Assembly (NCBI RefSeq): GCF_002738225.1
Contig: NZ_PEBQ01000113.1
Coordinates: forward strand, 1-37,003
Source: Acetobacter pomorum
GTDB taxonomy: Bacteria > Pseudomonadota > Alphaproteobacteria > Acetobacterales > Acetobacteraceae
Length of the DNA: 37,003 nucleotides
Direction: 5' to 3'
Shown: piece after piece, positions 16,714 through 24,831 of the stretch
Layout: the number at the start of each line of letters is the position of its first letter
Numbering within the stretch: the stretch's first letter is position 1
Notes under the pieces: generated by a model
The model's database searches: none
The model's input: only the letters and a program-made list of their open reading frames with translations
What the model was told of the DNA's origin: nothing
Program-made: the position numbers and the translations under genes

Positions 16714-18816
16714 TCAGCCTGCTTGCCTCTTGGCTGCTGCCAATACAGCTTCTGGTGTGAACCCGAATTTTTCAAGCAGTTTACCCGCCGGAGCCGAGGC
16801 ACCAAAGCCGCGCATGGCAATGATTTCACCTGTCGGTCCAGCATAGCGGTCCCACCCGATAGGTGAGCCTGCTTCTATTACCACACGTCCTGTTACAGCG
16901 GCGGGTAGCACGCTCTCACGGTAAGATTGTGGCTGGGCTTCAAAAAGTTCCCAACTGGGCATGGAAACAACGCGAGCCGCAATTCCTTCTGCGCTCAGGG
17001 CTTCATATGTGCCCACAGCCAGAGAAACTTCGCTGCCCGATGCAATCAGAATAACTTTGGGCGTTGCTGCGCTGCTGGCAAGAATGTAGGCCCCTTTGGT
17101 AAGGCCGGAAGCCGGTGCATAGCGGGTGCGGTCAAGCGTAGGCAGATTCTGGCGGCTAAGGGCCAAAGCACTGGGGCCATTGCGATGCTGGATGAGAAAA
17201 CGCCATGCTTCTGCCACTTCATTGGCATCGGCTGGGCGCAGCGTTACAAGGCCCGGTGTGGCACGTAACTGAACAAGTTGCTCAATGGGCTGATGAGTTG
17301 GGCCGTCTTCTCCCACCCCGATGGAGTCATGGGTGAAGATATAGGTCACTGGCAGGCCCATAATGGAAGAAAGGCGAATAGGGGCCTTCATGTAATCCGA
17401 GAAAATCAGAAAGCCAGCCGCGTAAGGGCGCAAACCATACAGGGCCATGCCATTAACAATAGCTCCCATGGCATGTTCGCGCACCCCGAAATGGAAGTTG
17501 CGGCCCCCATAGTTTCCACCCCATTTTGGTGGCTGAAAGCTTTTTTCACCTTTCAAAAGTGTTTTGGTAGAAGGGGCCAAATCTGCTGATCCACCCAGCA
17601 ACCAGGGCAGGCGGCCCGCTACAGCGTTCAGGACTGCGCCAGAGCTGGCGCGTGAGGCTTCGCCTTTGGCGTTGGCTTCGTAAACGGGAATATCCGCATC
17701 CCACCCTTCTGGCAGTGTGCCATTGAAGATGGCATCCAGTTCTGTTGCCAGGGCAGGGTGAGCGGAACGATAGCTGGCAAATAGCTTGGCCCAGGCAGCA
17801 CTGGCGGCGGCCCCACGCGCGCCTAAACCATCCTGCATATGTTGTAGGGCCACTTCCGGCACAAAAAAGCTGCTGTCTTCCGGCCAGCCATAAAACTTTT
17901 TGGTTTCACGCACTTCTTCTGCGCCCAAAGGTTCGCCATGGGCAGAGGCCATGCCGGCTTTATTGGGAGCACCCCACGCTATAACTGAATGGGCGATAAT
18001 AATGCTTGGGCGGCCAGTTTCTGCTTTGGCTTCGGCAACAAGCCGGGTAAAGGCTGCGGTATCATTTGCATCCTTCAGTTCCAGAACCTGCCAGCCATAG
18101 GCTGCAAAGCGTTCTGCCACATTTTCTGTAAACGCAATGTTGGTCCCGCCTTCAATGGAGATACGGTTGGAATCGTAAATCCAGATCAGGTTGCCAAGCT
18201 GAAGGTGCCCGGCAAGGGAAGCCGCTTCACTGCTTACGCCTTCCATCATGTCACCATCGCCACACAGGGTGTAAATATGGTGATCAAACAGATCAAACCC
18301 CGGTTTATTGAAGCGTGCTGCCAGCCATTTTTCCGCCATGGCCATGCCAACAGAATTTCCGCAACCTGCGCCCAGCGGGCCAGTTGTTGTTTCCACTCCG
18401 GTTGTATGCCCGTGTTCTGGGTGTCCCGGTGTTTTGGATCCAAGTTGGCGGAACTGTTCCAGATCGGCCGTGGTTAGGGCAGGTGCTGCGGTCACCTTGC
18501 CGTCTGTGACCTGCCGGATGCCGGAAAGATGGATCATGGAATAAAGCAGGGCAGAGGCATGCCCGATAGACAGCACAAACCGGTCCCGATTGGGCCAGAG
18601 CGGATTGGCCGGATCATAGCTCAGAAGGTTTTGCCACAGAGTATAGGTTAGCGGTGCCATGGACATGGCTGCTCCCGGATGGCCGGAATTGGCTTTTTGT
18701 ACGGTGTCCATAACAAGCGCGCGAATGGTGTTGATGCACAGCGTATCAAGGCTGGATGCGCCACTGCCCTGCGTTTGTGCAGGTGCGCGAACAGGGGTGG
18801 GAAGAGAAACGCGCAT
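16714..18816 (-). CDS. tkt: Transketolase
   Basis: The 700-residue thiamine-diphosphate enzyme moves two-carbon units between pentose, tetrose, hexose and heptose phosphates. NSGHPGAAMSMAPLTYTLW (43-61) and TTGPLGAGCGNSVGMA (144-159) are N-terminal hallmarks. GDGDMMEG (186-193) with N217 is the metal/ThDP motif. SIGVGEDGPTHQPIEQL in the pyrimidine domain and ASGSEVSLAVG near the C-terminus complete it. Length is slightly above the usual 660. GGAGGA precedes the ATG by 9 bases. It is the first gene of the sugar-phosphate operon and is preceded by the strong dyad at 18838-18860, so regulation of the whole operon probably acts here. Confidence 0.96.
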   Translation of the reverse strand: MRVSLPTPVRAPAQTQGSGASSLDTLCINTIRALVMDTVQKANSGHPGAAMSMAPLTYTLWQNLLSYDPANPLWPNRDRFVLSIGHASALLYSMIHLSGIRQVTDGKVTAAPALTTADLEQFRQLGSKTPGHPEHGHTTGVETTTGPLGAGCGNSVGMAMAEKWLAARFNKPGFDLFDHHIYTLCGDGDMMEGVSSEAASLAGHLQLGNLIWIYDSNRISIEGGTNIAFTENVAERFAAYGWQVLELKDANDTAAFTRLVAEAKAETGRPSIIIAHSVIAWGAPNKAGMASAHGEPLGAEEVRETKKFYGWPEDSSFFVPEVALQHMQDGLGARGAAASAAWAKLFASYRSAHPALATELDAIFNGTLPEGWDADIPVYEANAKGEASRASSGAVLNAVAGRLPWLLGGSADLAPSTKTLLKGEKSFQPPKWGGNYGGRNFHFGVREHAMGAIVNGMALYGLRPYAAGFLIFSDYMKAPIRLSSIMGLPVTYIFTHDSIGVGEDGPTHQPIEQLVQLRATPGLVTLRPADANEVAEAWRFLIQHRNGPSALALSRQNLPTLDRTRYAPASGLTKGAYILASSAATPKVILIASGSEVSLAVGTYEALSAEGIAARVVSMPSWELFEAQPQSYRESVLPAAVTGRVVIEAGSPIGWDRYAGPTGEIIAMRGFGASAPAGKLLEKFGFTPEAVLAAAKRQAG

Positions 18817-19153
18817 GCAGACCTATCCTCCAGGCTGGGCCATAATTATGAATTATGGCCGAAAAATTATGAGCACCCCCAACAGGGGCGCTGCGTAAGA
18901 GTTCCGCACAATTCCACGGTTAGGCGTTTTTCGGCAAGAGATGATGACGTGTAGGCAGCTTTTTATGTTCAGCAGGGCTGGTGTCGTAAATATGTGATTT
19001 TGGATGTGAATATGGTGTTTCAGCCTGGTGGGGGCTGGCGTGCTGGCTGGGCGTTTGCAGTATGGACAAAGGGGCTGATATGGTTCTTTTCTAAATAACG
19101 CGGCAGCGCAAGATAACCGTTGTTGCAAAACCATTCTTTTCCGGAGGTCAGTC
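18817..19153. other. Divergent intergenic region between tkt and the ankyrin gene
   Basis: This 337-base stretch holds no convincing gene. Next to tkt it has the dyad and AATTATG repeats described separately, then an imperfect CCCC/GGGG hairpin around 18877-18888. Toward the ankyrin gene I see only its ribosome-binding site (GGAGG about 7 bases before the ATG at 19154). Promoters for both directions must lie here, but no -35/-10 pair is clear enough to name. A minus-strand open frame over this region continues through the ankyrin gene and looks like a shadow. Confidence 0.6.
18838..18871 (-). promoter_or_regulatory. Candidate operator of the tkt operon: 10-bp dyad plus AATTATG heptamers
   Basis: GGCCATAATT (18838-18847) and AATTATGGCC (18851-18860) are perfect reverse complements with a 3-base spacer, 22-44 bases before the tkt ATG. 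The heptamer AATTATG also occurs three times in direct order, at 18844, 18851 and 18865, that is at offsets 0, 7 and 21. On the minus strand each heptamer reads CATAATT, close to a -10 box, so a protein bound here would cover the promoter. Confidence 0.55.
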
Positions 19154-19726
19154 ATGACAGAAGTTTCTTCCCGGACACCGTCCGAGCAGGGAACAGCCGC
19201 CCCGGCATCCGGTGGTGGCGCACAGGGCTTTACGCGTGAACAGATTGAAGCACTTTTTCTGAATGCCGCGCGCGAAGGGGATGCAGATATGCTGGCCCGG
19301 TTTTTACAGGCAGGCATGGATCCGAATCTGCGGGCCGAAAAAGGATATACCCCCCTTATTTTGGCCTCTTACAATGGGCATAAAGATGCGGTGCGTGTGC
19401 TTTTAACCCATGGCGCTAAGCCGGATTTGCAGGATGAAAAAGGGGCTACAGCACTGGCTGGCGTGGCCTTTAAAGGTGATATGCCACTTGCCACCATGTT
19501 GCTGGAAGCCGGTGCGGGTGTGGATATTCCCAATGCTGTTGGGCGCACGCCCCTGATATTTGCCGTGATGTTTGGGCGCGATGATATGGCGCTTTTGCTG
19601 CTGAAAGCCGGAGCCAACCCAACATTGCGTGATGGCGAAGGCCTTAACGCCATTGATCTGGCCCGCAGGCAGGGCAAACCTGCACTTGAGGAAGCGCTGA
19701 AAGCAGTGGCGGCCAGCCTTTCCTGA
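19154..19726 (+). CDS. Ankyrin repeat protein
   Basis: The 190-residue product has a variable N-terminus of about 30 residues and then about four ankyrin repeats to the end. Repeat cores are GYTPLILASYNGHKDAVRVL, GATALAGVAFKGDMPLATML, GRTPLIFAVMFGRDDMALLL and GLNAIDLARRQG. There is no signal peptide, so it is likely a cytoplasmic protein-binding scaffold. No enzyme domain is present and its partner is unknown. GGAGG stands about 7 bases upstream of the ATG. It is followed by a clear terminator (19782-19812) and so is probably monocistronic. Confidence 0.9.
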   Translation: MTEVSSRTPSEQGTAAPASGGGAQGFTREQIEALFLNAAREGDADMLARFLQAGMDPNLRAEKGYTPLILASYNGHKDAVRVLLTHGAKPDLQDEKGATALAGVAFKGDMPLATMLLEAGAGVDIPNAVGRTPLIFAVMFGRDDMALLLLKAGANPTLRDGEGLNAIDLARRQGKPALEEALKAVAASLS

Positions 19727-19781
19727 ATAAAGGATTGGCAGATCAGTTTGTAATTTTACACCTTCAGACAAGAAGGGAAAG

Positions 19782-19812
19782 GCGGCCTGATATCAGGCTG
19801 CTTTTGTTTTTG
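19782..19812 (+). terminator. Intrinsic terminator after the ankyrin gene, directly before hisC
   Basis: GCGGCCTGA (19782-19790) pairs with TCAGGCTGC (19793-19801), one G-T pair among nine, followed by TTTTGTTTTTG. The stem is strong and the T run is good. The T run ends 15 bases before the hisC ATG, so it also lies in the hisC leader. Confidence 0.75.
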
Positions 19813-19826
19813 TGGATAGACGTAGC

Positions 19827-20897
19827 ATGAGCCGTTTCTGGAGCCCGCTTGTTCATAAGCTGACACCGTATGTACCTGGTGAGCAGCCTAAAATGACAGA
19901 TCTGATCAAGTTGAACACCAACGAATCGCCATACGGTCCTTCTCCACGTGCGTTGGAGGCCATTCGTGCAGCGGATAATGATACATTGCGGTTGTATCCA
20001 GACCCGGAAGCTTTGGCTTTGCGTACGGCTTTGGGTGCGCGTGTGGGGCTGGGGCCGGAATATGTGTTTGTTGGCAATGGATCGGACGAGGTTCTGGCGC
20101 ATGCGTTTCAGGCCTTTTTTGCGCATGGTGAACCGCTGCTGTTTCCAGATGTAACATACAGCTTTTATAAGGTGTATTGCGGTCTTTATTCTCTGCCATT
20201 CCGTAACGTGCCGCTTACGGATGACATGCAGGTAAATGTTGCAGACTATGCTGGCCCATGCAGTGGGGTGGTAGTTGCCAACCCCAATGCCCCAACTGGC
20301 ATTGCTCTTGATCTGGCGGAGGTGCGCAAACTTCTGGAGTTGCAGCCAAACCGCGTTGTGCTGATTGATGAAGCCTATGTGGATTTTGGTGCGGAAAGTG
20401 CCGTTTCCTTAATTAAGGAATATCCGAATCTTCTGGTTGTGCAGACTTTCTCTAAATCCCGTGCGCTTGCTGGCTTGCGGGTAGGTTTTGCCTTTGGGCA
20501 GCCAGAACTGATTGAAGGGCTGGTGCGGATTAAGGATAGCTTCAATTCCTACCCGCTGGATCGTCTGGCGCAGGTTGGAGCTACGGCTGCGGTGGAAGAT
20601 GAGGCATGGCTTGCTACCAGCGTGCAAAAGGTTGTGGCCAGCAGAACCGTATTGGCGGAAGGACTGCAAAAACTCGGATTTGATGTCTTGCCGTCCAAAG
20701 CCAATTTTGTTTACACTCGGCATCCGAACCGGAACGCAGCAGAACTGGCCACCCAACTCAGAGAACGTGCCATTATTGTCAGGCACTTAAGGGGTGAGCG
20801 CACGGCTGCGTGGTTGCGCATTACGGTCGGCACAGATCAGCAGTGCGAAACATTGCTTTCGGCATTGCGGGATATTCTGTGCAGCAATTCGCTATAA
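19827..20897 (+). CDS. hisC: Histidinol-phosphate aminotransferase
   Basis: The 356-residue PLP enzyme converts imidazole-acetol phosphate and glutamate to histidinol phosphate. [14 protein letters not shown] (29-42), NPNAPTG (152-158), DEAYVDFG (181-188) and [17 protein letters not shown] with PLP lysine K210 are typical of HisC. Relatives with aromatic-amino-acid activity look alike, so substrate range is not certain. The ATG at 19827 was chosen; a GTG 15 bases upstream falls in the terminator tail. No other his gene is near. It is followed by a terminator at 21023-21055. Confidence 0.9.
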   Translation: MSRFWSPLVHKLTPYVPGEQPKMTDLIKLNTNESPYGPSPRALEAIRAADNDTLRLYPDPEALALRTALGARVGLGPEYVFVGNGSDEVLAHAFQAFFAHGEPLLFPDVTYSFYKVYCGLYSLPFRNVPLTDDMQVNVADYAGPCSGVVVANPNAPTGIALDLAEVRKLLELQPNRVVLIDEAYVDFGAESAVSLIKEYPNLLVVQTFSKSRALAGLRVGFAFGQPELIEGLVRIKDSFNSYPLDRLAQVGATAAVEDEAWLATSVQKVVASRTVLAEGLQKLGFDVLPSKANFVYTRHPNRNAAELATQLRERAIIVRHLRGERTAAWLRITVGTDQQCETLLSALRDILCSNSL

Positions 20898-21022
20898 CCA
20901 GACCTTAAGAAAGTCTGTTCTTCTTGCGCATATAGAGGGCTTGCCTGCCGTGTTTACGGTGGGCCAAGGGCTATTTGTGTTTGAGGCAGACTGTCAGGGG
21001 TCAATTCTGCACTGTGCAGGCA

Positions 21023-21055
21023 GCGCGGCCAACCCTAATGGCCGTGCCTTCTTTT
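21023..21055 (+). terminator. Intrinsic terminator downstream of hisC
   Basis: GCGCGGCCA (21023-21031) pairs with TGGCCGTGC (21039-21047), one G-T pair among nine, loop of 7, followed by CTTCTTTT. It lies about 125 bases after the hisC stop and just before the next gene at 21076. Confidence 0.7.
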
Positions 21056-21075
21056 GATGTAATGAGGTTCAGCTC

Positions 21076-21363
21076 ATGCGTGCTTATCGTGGCCAGATGT
21101 CTGACAACCAGCCTATTCGTCGTTCTCTGCCGGAAAAACAGAAGCAGCTGCGCGATCTGAAGGAAACGCTGGGAGCAATGAAGGCTCATACCTCTCCCGC
21201 GTTGAAGGAAAGCATACGCAAACGTATTGCTCAGTTAGAAGCCGAGCTGACAGCCGCACCTGTTCTTAAAGCCACACGTAAGCAGCAGGATGGCGCGCGT
21301 TCTGCTCGTTTGGCTGGGGGTGGCGCAGGCCGTCGTGCCGCTGGTTTGCGGGCGCGCTCATAA
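21076..21363 (+). CDS. Small basic protein with a predicted coiled coil
   Basis: No family was recognised. The 95-residue product has a charged helical middle (about residues 18-58: KQKQLRDLKETLG, ALKESIRKRIAQLEAEL) that looks like a short coiled coil. The tail is rich in glycine, alanine and arginine (about 68-95) and could bind nucleic acid. There is no signal peptide. GAGG lies 8 bases before the ATG; a second ATG seven codons in (MSDNQPIRR) is also possible. It is bracketed by two terminators and so stands alone. The ribosome-binding site, terminator and composition support a real gene. Confidence 0.68.
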   Translation: MRAYRGQMSDNQPIRRSLPEKQKQLRDLKETLGAMKAHTSPALKESIRKRIAQLEAELTAAPVLKATRKQQDGARSARLAGGGAGRRAAGLRARS

Positions 21364-21371
21364 GTTAAGTG

Positions 21372-21408
21372 TTGGCAAAAGGGAGCGTGCCTGCCTTTTG
21401 CCAATTTC
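21372..21408 (+). terminator. Intrinsic terminator after the small basic protein gene
   Basis: TTGGCAAAAGG (21372-21382) and CCTTTTGCCAA (21394-21404) form a perfect 11-bp stem with an 11-base loop, followed by TTTC. It begins 9 bases after the stop codon. Confidence 0.8.
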
Positions 21409-21508
21409 TGGCCCATGTTATGCAACCTGACTGGCGCTGGCGCCAAAAACAGGTTTTATAACGCATCCCGCTCAGGAAGATGCCTGTAAGAAAGCAGGGA
21501 GACCAGTG

Positions 21509-22570
21509 ATGCCGCAGTCACCATCCGCCGGAGCTCTGCCTGATCTTCTTTCTGAAGGGGGCACTCTTTTGCGCGATGGTCTGGTGTGGGCCATTTTCTG
21601 CCGTCCGGGTAAGGAGCCGGTGGAGCTGGGGCGTGATGTTGTTACACAGCGGCTGACAACCGGCAATTTCCCTCCTGAATTGATGAAGGAGGAGGGATGG
21701 GCATGGTTCCATTTCGATATTGTCCATACCCTTTCTCGCGCACAGATTGAAAGCATACCTTCGTTACCGGAAGAAGTGCGGCAGGTTCTGACAAATCTGG
21801 AACGTAGCACACGGCTGGAAAGCGAAGGCGATATTGTTTTTGGTGCTTTGCCAGCGTTTGACGATACTTCCACCGATGATGAAAGAAATGTCAGTACGTG
21901 GCGGTTTGCGCTGGAACCTGATCTGCTGTTGACGACTCGCCGGCATCCCATTCCGGCGCTGGGCGTGGTGTATCATGAACTGCAACGTGGGCTTGTACCA
22001 CGCTCCCCTGCCAAGGTGGTGGATCGGGCTCTGTTGGAATTTGCAGATACATTACGCCGCGATTTTGCCCGGTTAGATGATCAGCTGGACCGTGCCGAAG
22101 ATGTGCTGTTGATGATGGATCGGGATACGGATCTGGGCCGTATGAGTGGTTTGCTGGGGGTGGCCCGGCGTCGCTCTACGGAATTGCGGCGCGTTCTGGC
22201 CCCGGTAGATCGTATTTTTCGTGATGAGGAATTGGAACTGCCAGAATGGGCTGAGGATGATCTACGAGATCGTTCCCAACGGCAGGTTCATGCCGCATTG
22301 GATGACCTTCTGGCCCTGCAAGATCGCGCACGTTCACTTCAGGATGAATTGACATCCAATCAGGCGGAAGAAACCAACCGGCGCCTGTATATCGTTTCAG
22401 TTGGTACTACCTTGATGCTGCCGGCCACATTTGTAACCGGCTTTTTTGGCATGAATACCGGGGGCATGTTTTTGTCTGGTGGAGCGTGGGATACGGTTAT
22501 TGCCGGTATTTTGTGCTTTGCCATTATGCTTGGCACATGGTTTGTGCTGAAGATGACAAAATTGCTGTAA
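21509..22570 (+). CDS. CorA/ZntB-like divalent cation transporter
   Basis: The 353-residue product has a long soluble N-terminal domain (to about 290) rich in charged helices, then two C-terminal membrane segments. Between them is GFFGMNTGG, with the GMN signature at about 314-316 that forms the pore mouth in CorA/MIT proteins. GWAWFHFD near residue 65 and the general layout resemble ZntB, a proton-coupled zinc importer in enterobacteria, more than magnesium CorA. The metal cannot be told from sequence. The ATG at 21509 has GGGAG 7 bases upstream; a GTG directly before it is an alternative. The gene ends 3 bases from the convergent YnfA-type gene. Confidence 0.88.
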   Translation: MPQSPSAGALPDLLSEGGTLLRDGLVWAIFCRPGKEPVELGRDVVTQRLTTGNFPPELMKEEGWAWFHFDIVHTLSRAQIESIPSLPEEVRQVLTNLERSTRLESEGDIVFGALPAFDDTSTDDERNVSTWRFALEPDLLLTTRRHPIPALGVVYHELQRGLVPRSPAKVVDRALLEFADTLRRDFARLDDQLDRAEDVLLMMDRDTDLGRMSGLLGVARRRSTELRRVLAPVDRIFRDEELELPEWAEDDLRDRSQRQVHAALDDLLALQDRARSLQDELTSNQAEETNRRLYIVSVGTTLMLPATFVTGFFGMNTGGMFLSGGAWDTVIAGILCFAIMLGTWFVLKMTKLL

Positions 22571-22573
22571 TGC

Positions 22574-22921
22574 CTAGCCGTGCCGCGGGGCTAATAAAAT
22601 AACACCCGCCCCCAGCAGGCAGATTAACGCACCTGTTATTTCCCATTTATCAGGCGTGCGGCCTTCTACGCAGCGCATCCATATAAGTGAGGCTGTAATA
22701 TAAATGCCACCATAAGCAGCATAGGCCCGGCTTGCGCTTTCTTCATCTATACGGGTGAGCAGAAAGGCAAAGATGCAAAGGCTGAGAAGACCGGGGAGAA
22801 TCAACCAGGCTGAACGGCCCTCCTTAATCCAGAGCCATACGGCAAAGCAGCCTGCAATTTCGGCAAAACCGGCAAGAAGATAAATGCCAAAAGAACGGAG
22901 CACGAAAAAGAGCGTATCCAT
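22574..22921 (-). CDS. UPF0060 (YnfA) family inner-membrane protein
   Basis: The 115-residue product has four hydrophobic segments and matches the YnfA/UPF0060 family: YLLAGFAEIAGCFAVWLW near the start, then AAYGGIYITASLIWMRCVEG. Family members resemble small multidrug resistance proteins and are usually 105-110 residues; transport function is only partly supported. The ATG comes 3 bases after the stop of the ABC ATPase gene, so it is probably the third gene of the exporter operon. It overlaps nothing and ends 3 bases from the CorA-like gene. Confidence 0.92.
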   Translation of the reverse strand: MDTLFFVLRSFGIYLLAGFAEIAGCFAVWLWIKEGRSAWLILPGLLSLCIFAFLLTRIDEESASRAYAAYGGIYITASLIWMRCVEGRTPDKWEITGALICLLGAGVILLAPRHG

Positions 22922-22924
22922 GGT

Positions 22925-23782
22925 TTAGGCATGATCTTTCTGGTTATTTTGCTCAGATTCTGCACGGTATGCGGCCATAACGGGTTTTACCGGACCGTCC
23001 ATCCGTATTTGTCCATGCTCCATCCAGATAAGCCGGGTGCACCATTTTTCCAGCACGCCCAAAGCATGTGAGGTGATAACCAGAATATCCGTGGAATCCA
23101 CAACAGAGGCTAGACGTTTTTCCGCGCGTTCCTGAAAATGAAAGTCTCCGGCCATAAACCACTCATCCATGAGGAGGATCTGTGGTGTAATGGAAGTGGC
23201 CAGACCAAAACCCAGCCGAATGGTCATGCCTGTGGAATACAGCCTTACGGGCAGATCCAGAAAATCATCCAGTTGGGCAAAGGCTTCCACATCTTTTTCA
23301 AGTTTGCTGATCTGGGTAGAGTTAAAGCCTTTCTGGTGGCCAAACAGGCTTATGTTTTCCCGGCCTGTAAGCTGCGGGTTCATACCAGAAAGTAGATCCA
23401 GTAACGGGGCGACTTTGCCCTGAATATGCACATTGGGTGCTTCTGGCATGTAAATGCCCGCCATAACACGCAACAGGGTGGATTTGCCCGCACCATTATG
23501 CCCGATCAAGCCCACGCGCTCCCCAGCCGTAATGCTGAGGGAAATATCTCGGAGCGCTTCGATGTAAACAGTCCCTGTTTCACCTTGGCCGAGGGTCACT
23601 GTCCCTCCAGTTTGAAGCCCGCGCGCACTTGCCAGCAGTGACTTGCCACGTTTGAGCAGCATTTTTTTGAGTGAACGTGCTCCACCATGAAAAATGGGAA
23701 AGCTGAGAGACAGGTCGGTAATGCTGATGGAAGCAGCCGTAGCAGTGGTTTTTGGATCTGTATGTGCGGATGAATCCTTCAT
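22925..23782 (-). CDS. ABC transporter ATPase for polysaccharide/O-antigen export (Wzt/KpsT-like)
   Basis: The 285-residue product has Walker A GHNGAGKST (94-102), the atypical signature YSTGM (182-186) and Walker B ILLMDE (202-207). YSTGMTIRLGF is characteristic of exporters of O-antigen, capsule and teichoic acid. It lacks the C-terminal carbohydrate-binding domain of Wzt proteins that recognise a terminal cap. The 80-residue lead before the nucleotide-binding core contains a long insertion around residues 35-70. The start overlaps the permease stop by four bases (ATGA). Its substrate is unknown because no glycosyltransferase genes lie in the window. Confidence 0.9.
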   Translation of the reverse strand: MKDSSAHTDPKTTATAASISITDLSLSFPIFHGGARSLKKMLLKRGKSLLASARGLQTGGTVTLGQGETGTVYIEALRDISLSITAGERVGLIGHNGAGKSTLLRVMAGIYMPEAPNVHIQGKVAPLLDLLSGMNPQLTGRENISLFGHQKGFNSTQISKLEKDVEAFAQLDDFLDLPVRLYSTGMTIRLGFGLATSITPQILLMDEWFMAGDFHFQERAEKRLASVVDSTDILVITSHALGVLEKWCTRLIWMEHGQIRMDGPVKPVMAAYRAESEQNNQKDHA

Positions 23783-24642
23783 ATCCAGAATGCCAGTCTG
23801 CTACGGGAGCGGGAGAAAACAAACAGTGCCAGAATCCATAGGGTGAGGCTGAAACCTCCGGCAATCATCCATAGGGTGGGGTCTGGCATTTGCCCCAGAA
23901 AAGGGCGGCGCACAATTTCCAGCAATGCATAAAACGGGTTGAAATATAGCCAGAATGTTGTGTTCCCAAGCTGTTTGGGCTCCCAGATAACGGGGGTGAT
24001 ATAAAACATGATCTGGAGAATGCTGCCGACAATGGGGGGAATATCTCTAAAACGGGCGCAGGCGCTGCCAAGTAACAGGCAGAGCGCCACATTGTTGGCC
24101 AGCCATACGGCTATGGCTGGTATGGCCAAAAGCATGGTGAGGCCAGGCCATACACCCAGTGCCAGAAACACAACAATTGGCACAATAATGTTGTAACCAA
24201 ACATAATGCCGCACCGTACCATGGTGCGGAATGCCTGTACGGAATACGGCATGTTGACCGAGCGCAGGGTTTCTGCCGCACGCGTAAAGGTGGAACAGCT
24301 TTCCTGAATGAGTGAAGAAAGCCCCGCCTGCCATAGAATAAGCGAAATTGCCAGATATGGCAGGTAATCGTGCAGAACCAGATGGAAGAGCTGAGAATAG
24401 ATCAGCCCCATGGAGCCAACCATGACACCGGTAGTAAGCGTAAGCCAGAAGGGGCCAATGCGTGACCCATTGAATTGTAGCCGGATATCCAGCCAACCCA
24501 GTGAAAGGGCCAGCCGCCATAGGCGTAGGCCACCTACAATATCATTGAAGGCGGAAACAAGGCGGGAGCGCGAAGCCCGGTCTGGCTGCGTAGGTAACCC
24601 AGACCCAGAAAACTGCGCGGAAGAACCGGAGGAGGCCATCAT
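23779..24642 (-). CDS. ABC-2 type permease for polysaccharide export (Wzm/KpsM-like)
   Basis: The 287-residue product is an integral membrane protein with about six hydrophobic segments after a 45-residue cytoplasmic lead. SRIGPFWLTLTTGVMVG, PYLAISLILWQ and PVIWEPKQLGN are typical ABC-2 exporter blocks. It pairs with the ATPase encoded downstream, with a four-base overlap. The pair should move a lipid-linked or free polysaccharide across the inner membrane. Two ATG codons stand in tandem at the start, and the first was taken. The ribosome-binding site is weak. Confidence 0.9.
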   Translation of the reverse strand: MMASSGSSAQFSGSGLPTQPDRASRSRLVSAFNDIVGGLRLWRLALSLGWLDIRLQFNGSRIGPFWLTLTTGVMVGSMGLIYSQLFHLVLHDYLPYLAISLILWQAGLSSLIQESCSTFTRAAETLRSVNMPYSVQAFRTMVRCGIMFGYNIIVPIVVFLALGVWPGLTMLLAIPAIAVWLANNVALCLLLGSACARFRDIPPIVGSILQIMFYITPVIWEPKQLGNTTFWLYFNPFYALLEIVRRPFLGQMPDPTLWMIAGGFSLTLWILALFVFSRSRSRLAFWI

Positions 24643-24717
24643 ACAGTATGGCCTATCCGATCAATTCGGTCTCTGCAACAGGCAGCATAATAGGGAAAGA
24701 ACAGCCACAGCGATTTC

Positions 24718-24744
24718 TTGCATGAGAAACCGCCGGGGTATAAA
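24718..24744 (+). promoter_or_regulatory. Possible promoter of the first lytic transglycosylase gene
   Basis: TTGCAT (24718-24723) and TATAAA (24739-24744) are separated by 15 bases, somewhat short of the preferred 17. It lies about 90 bases before the ATG at 24832 in the divergent spacer with the permease gene. A TTCTTG box at 24715 would give spacing 18 instead. Confidence 0.35.
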
Positions 24745-24831
24745 TACCAGCATGAGTTTTATGCCAGATCGTCAGGAAAACTTCCCGACAAGCCGGTGCC
24801 TTGCCTTCCATGAATGGGATGACCAGACAGC

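Noticed and set aside
18853..19317. Minus-strand open frame of 154 codons covering the tkt/ankyrin spacer and the start of the ankyrin gene
   Set aside because: It overlaps clear ankyrin coding sequence, has no ribosome-binding site of note and a composition rich in Ser, Pro and Arg typical of an opposite-strand shadow.
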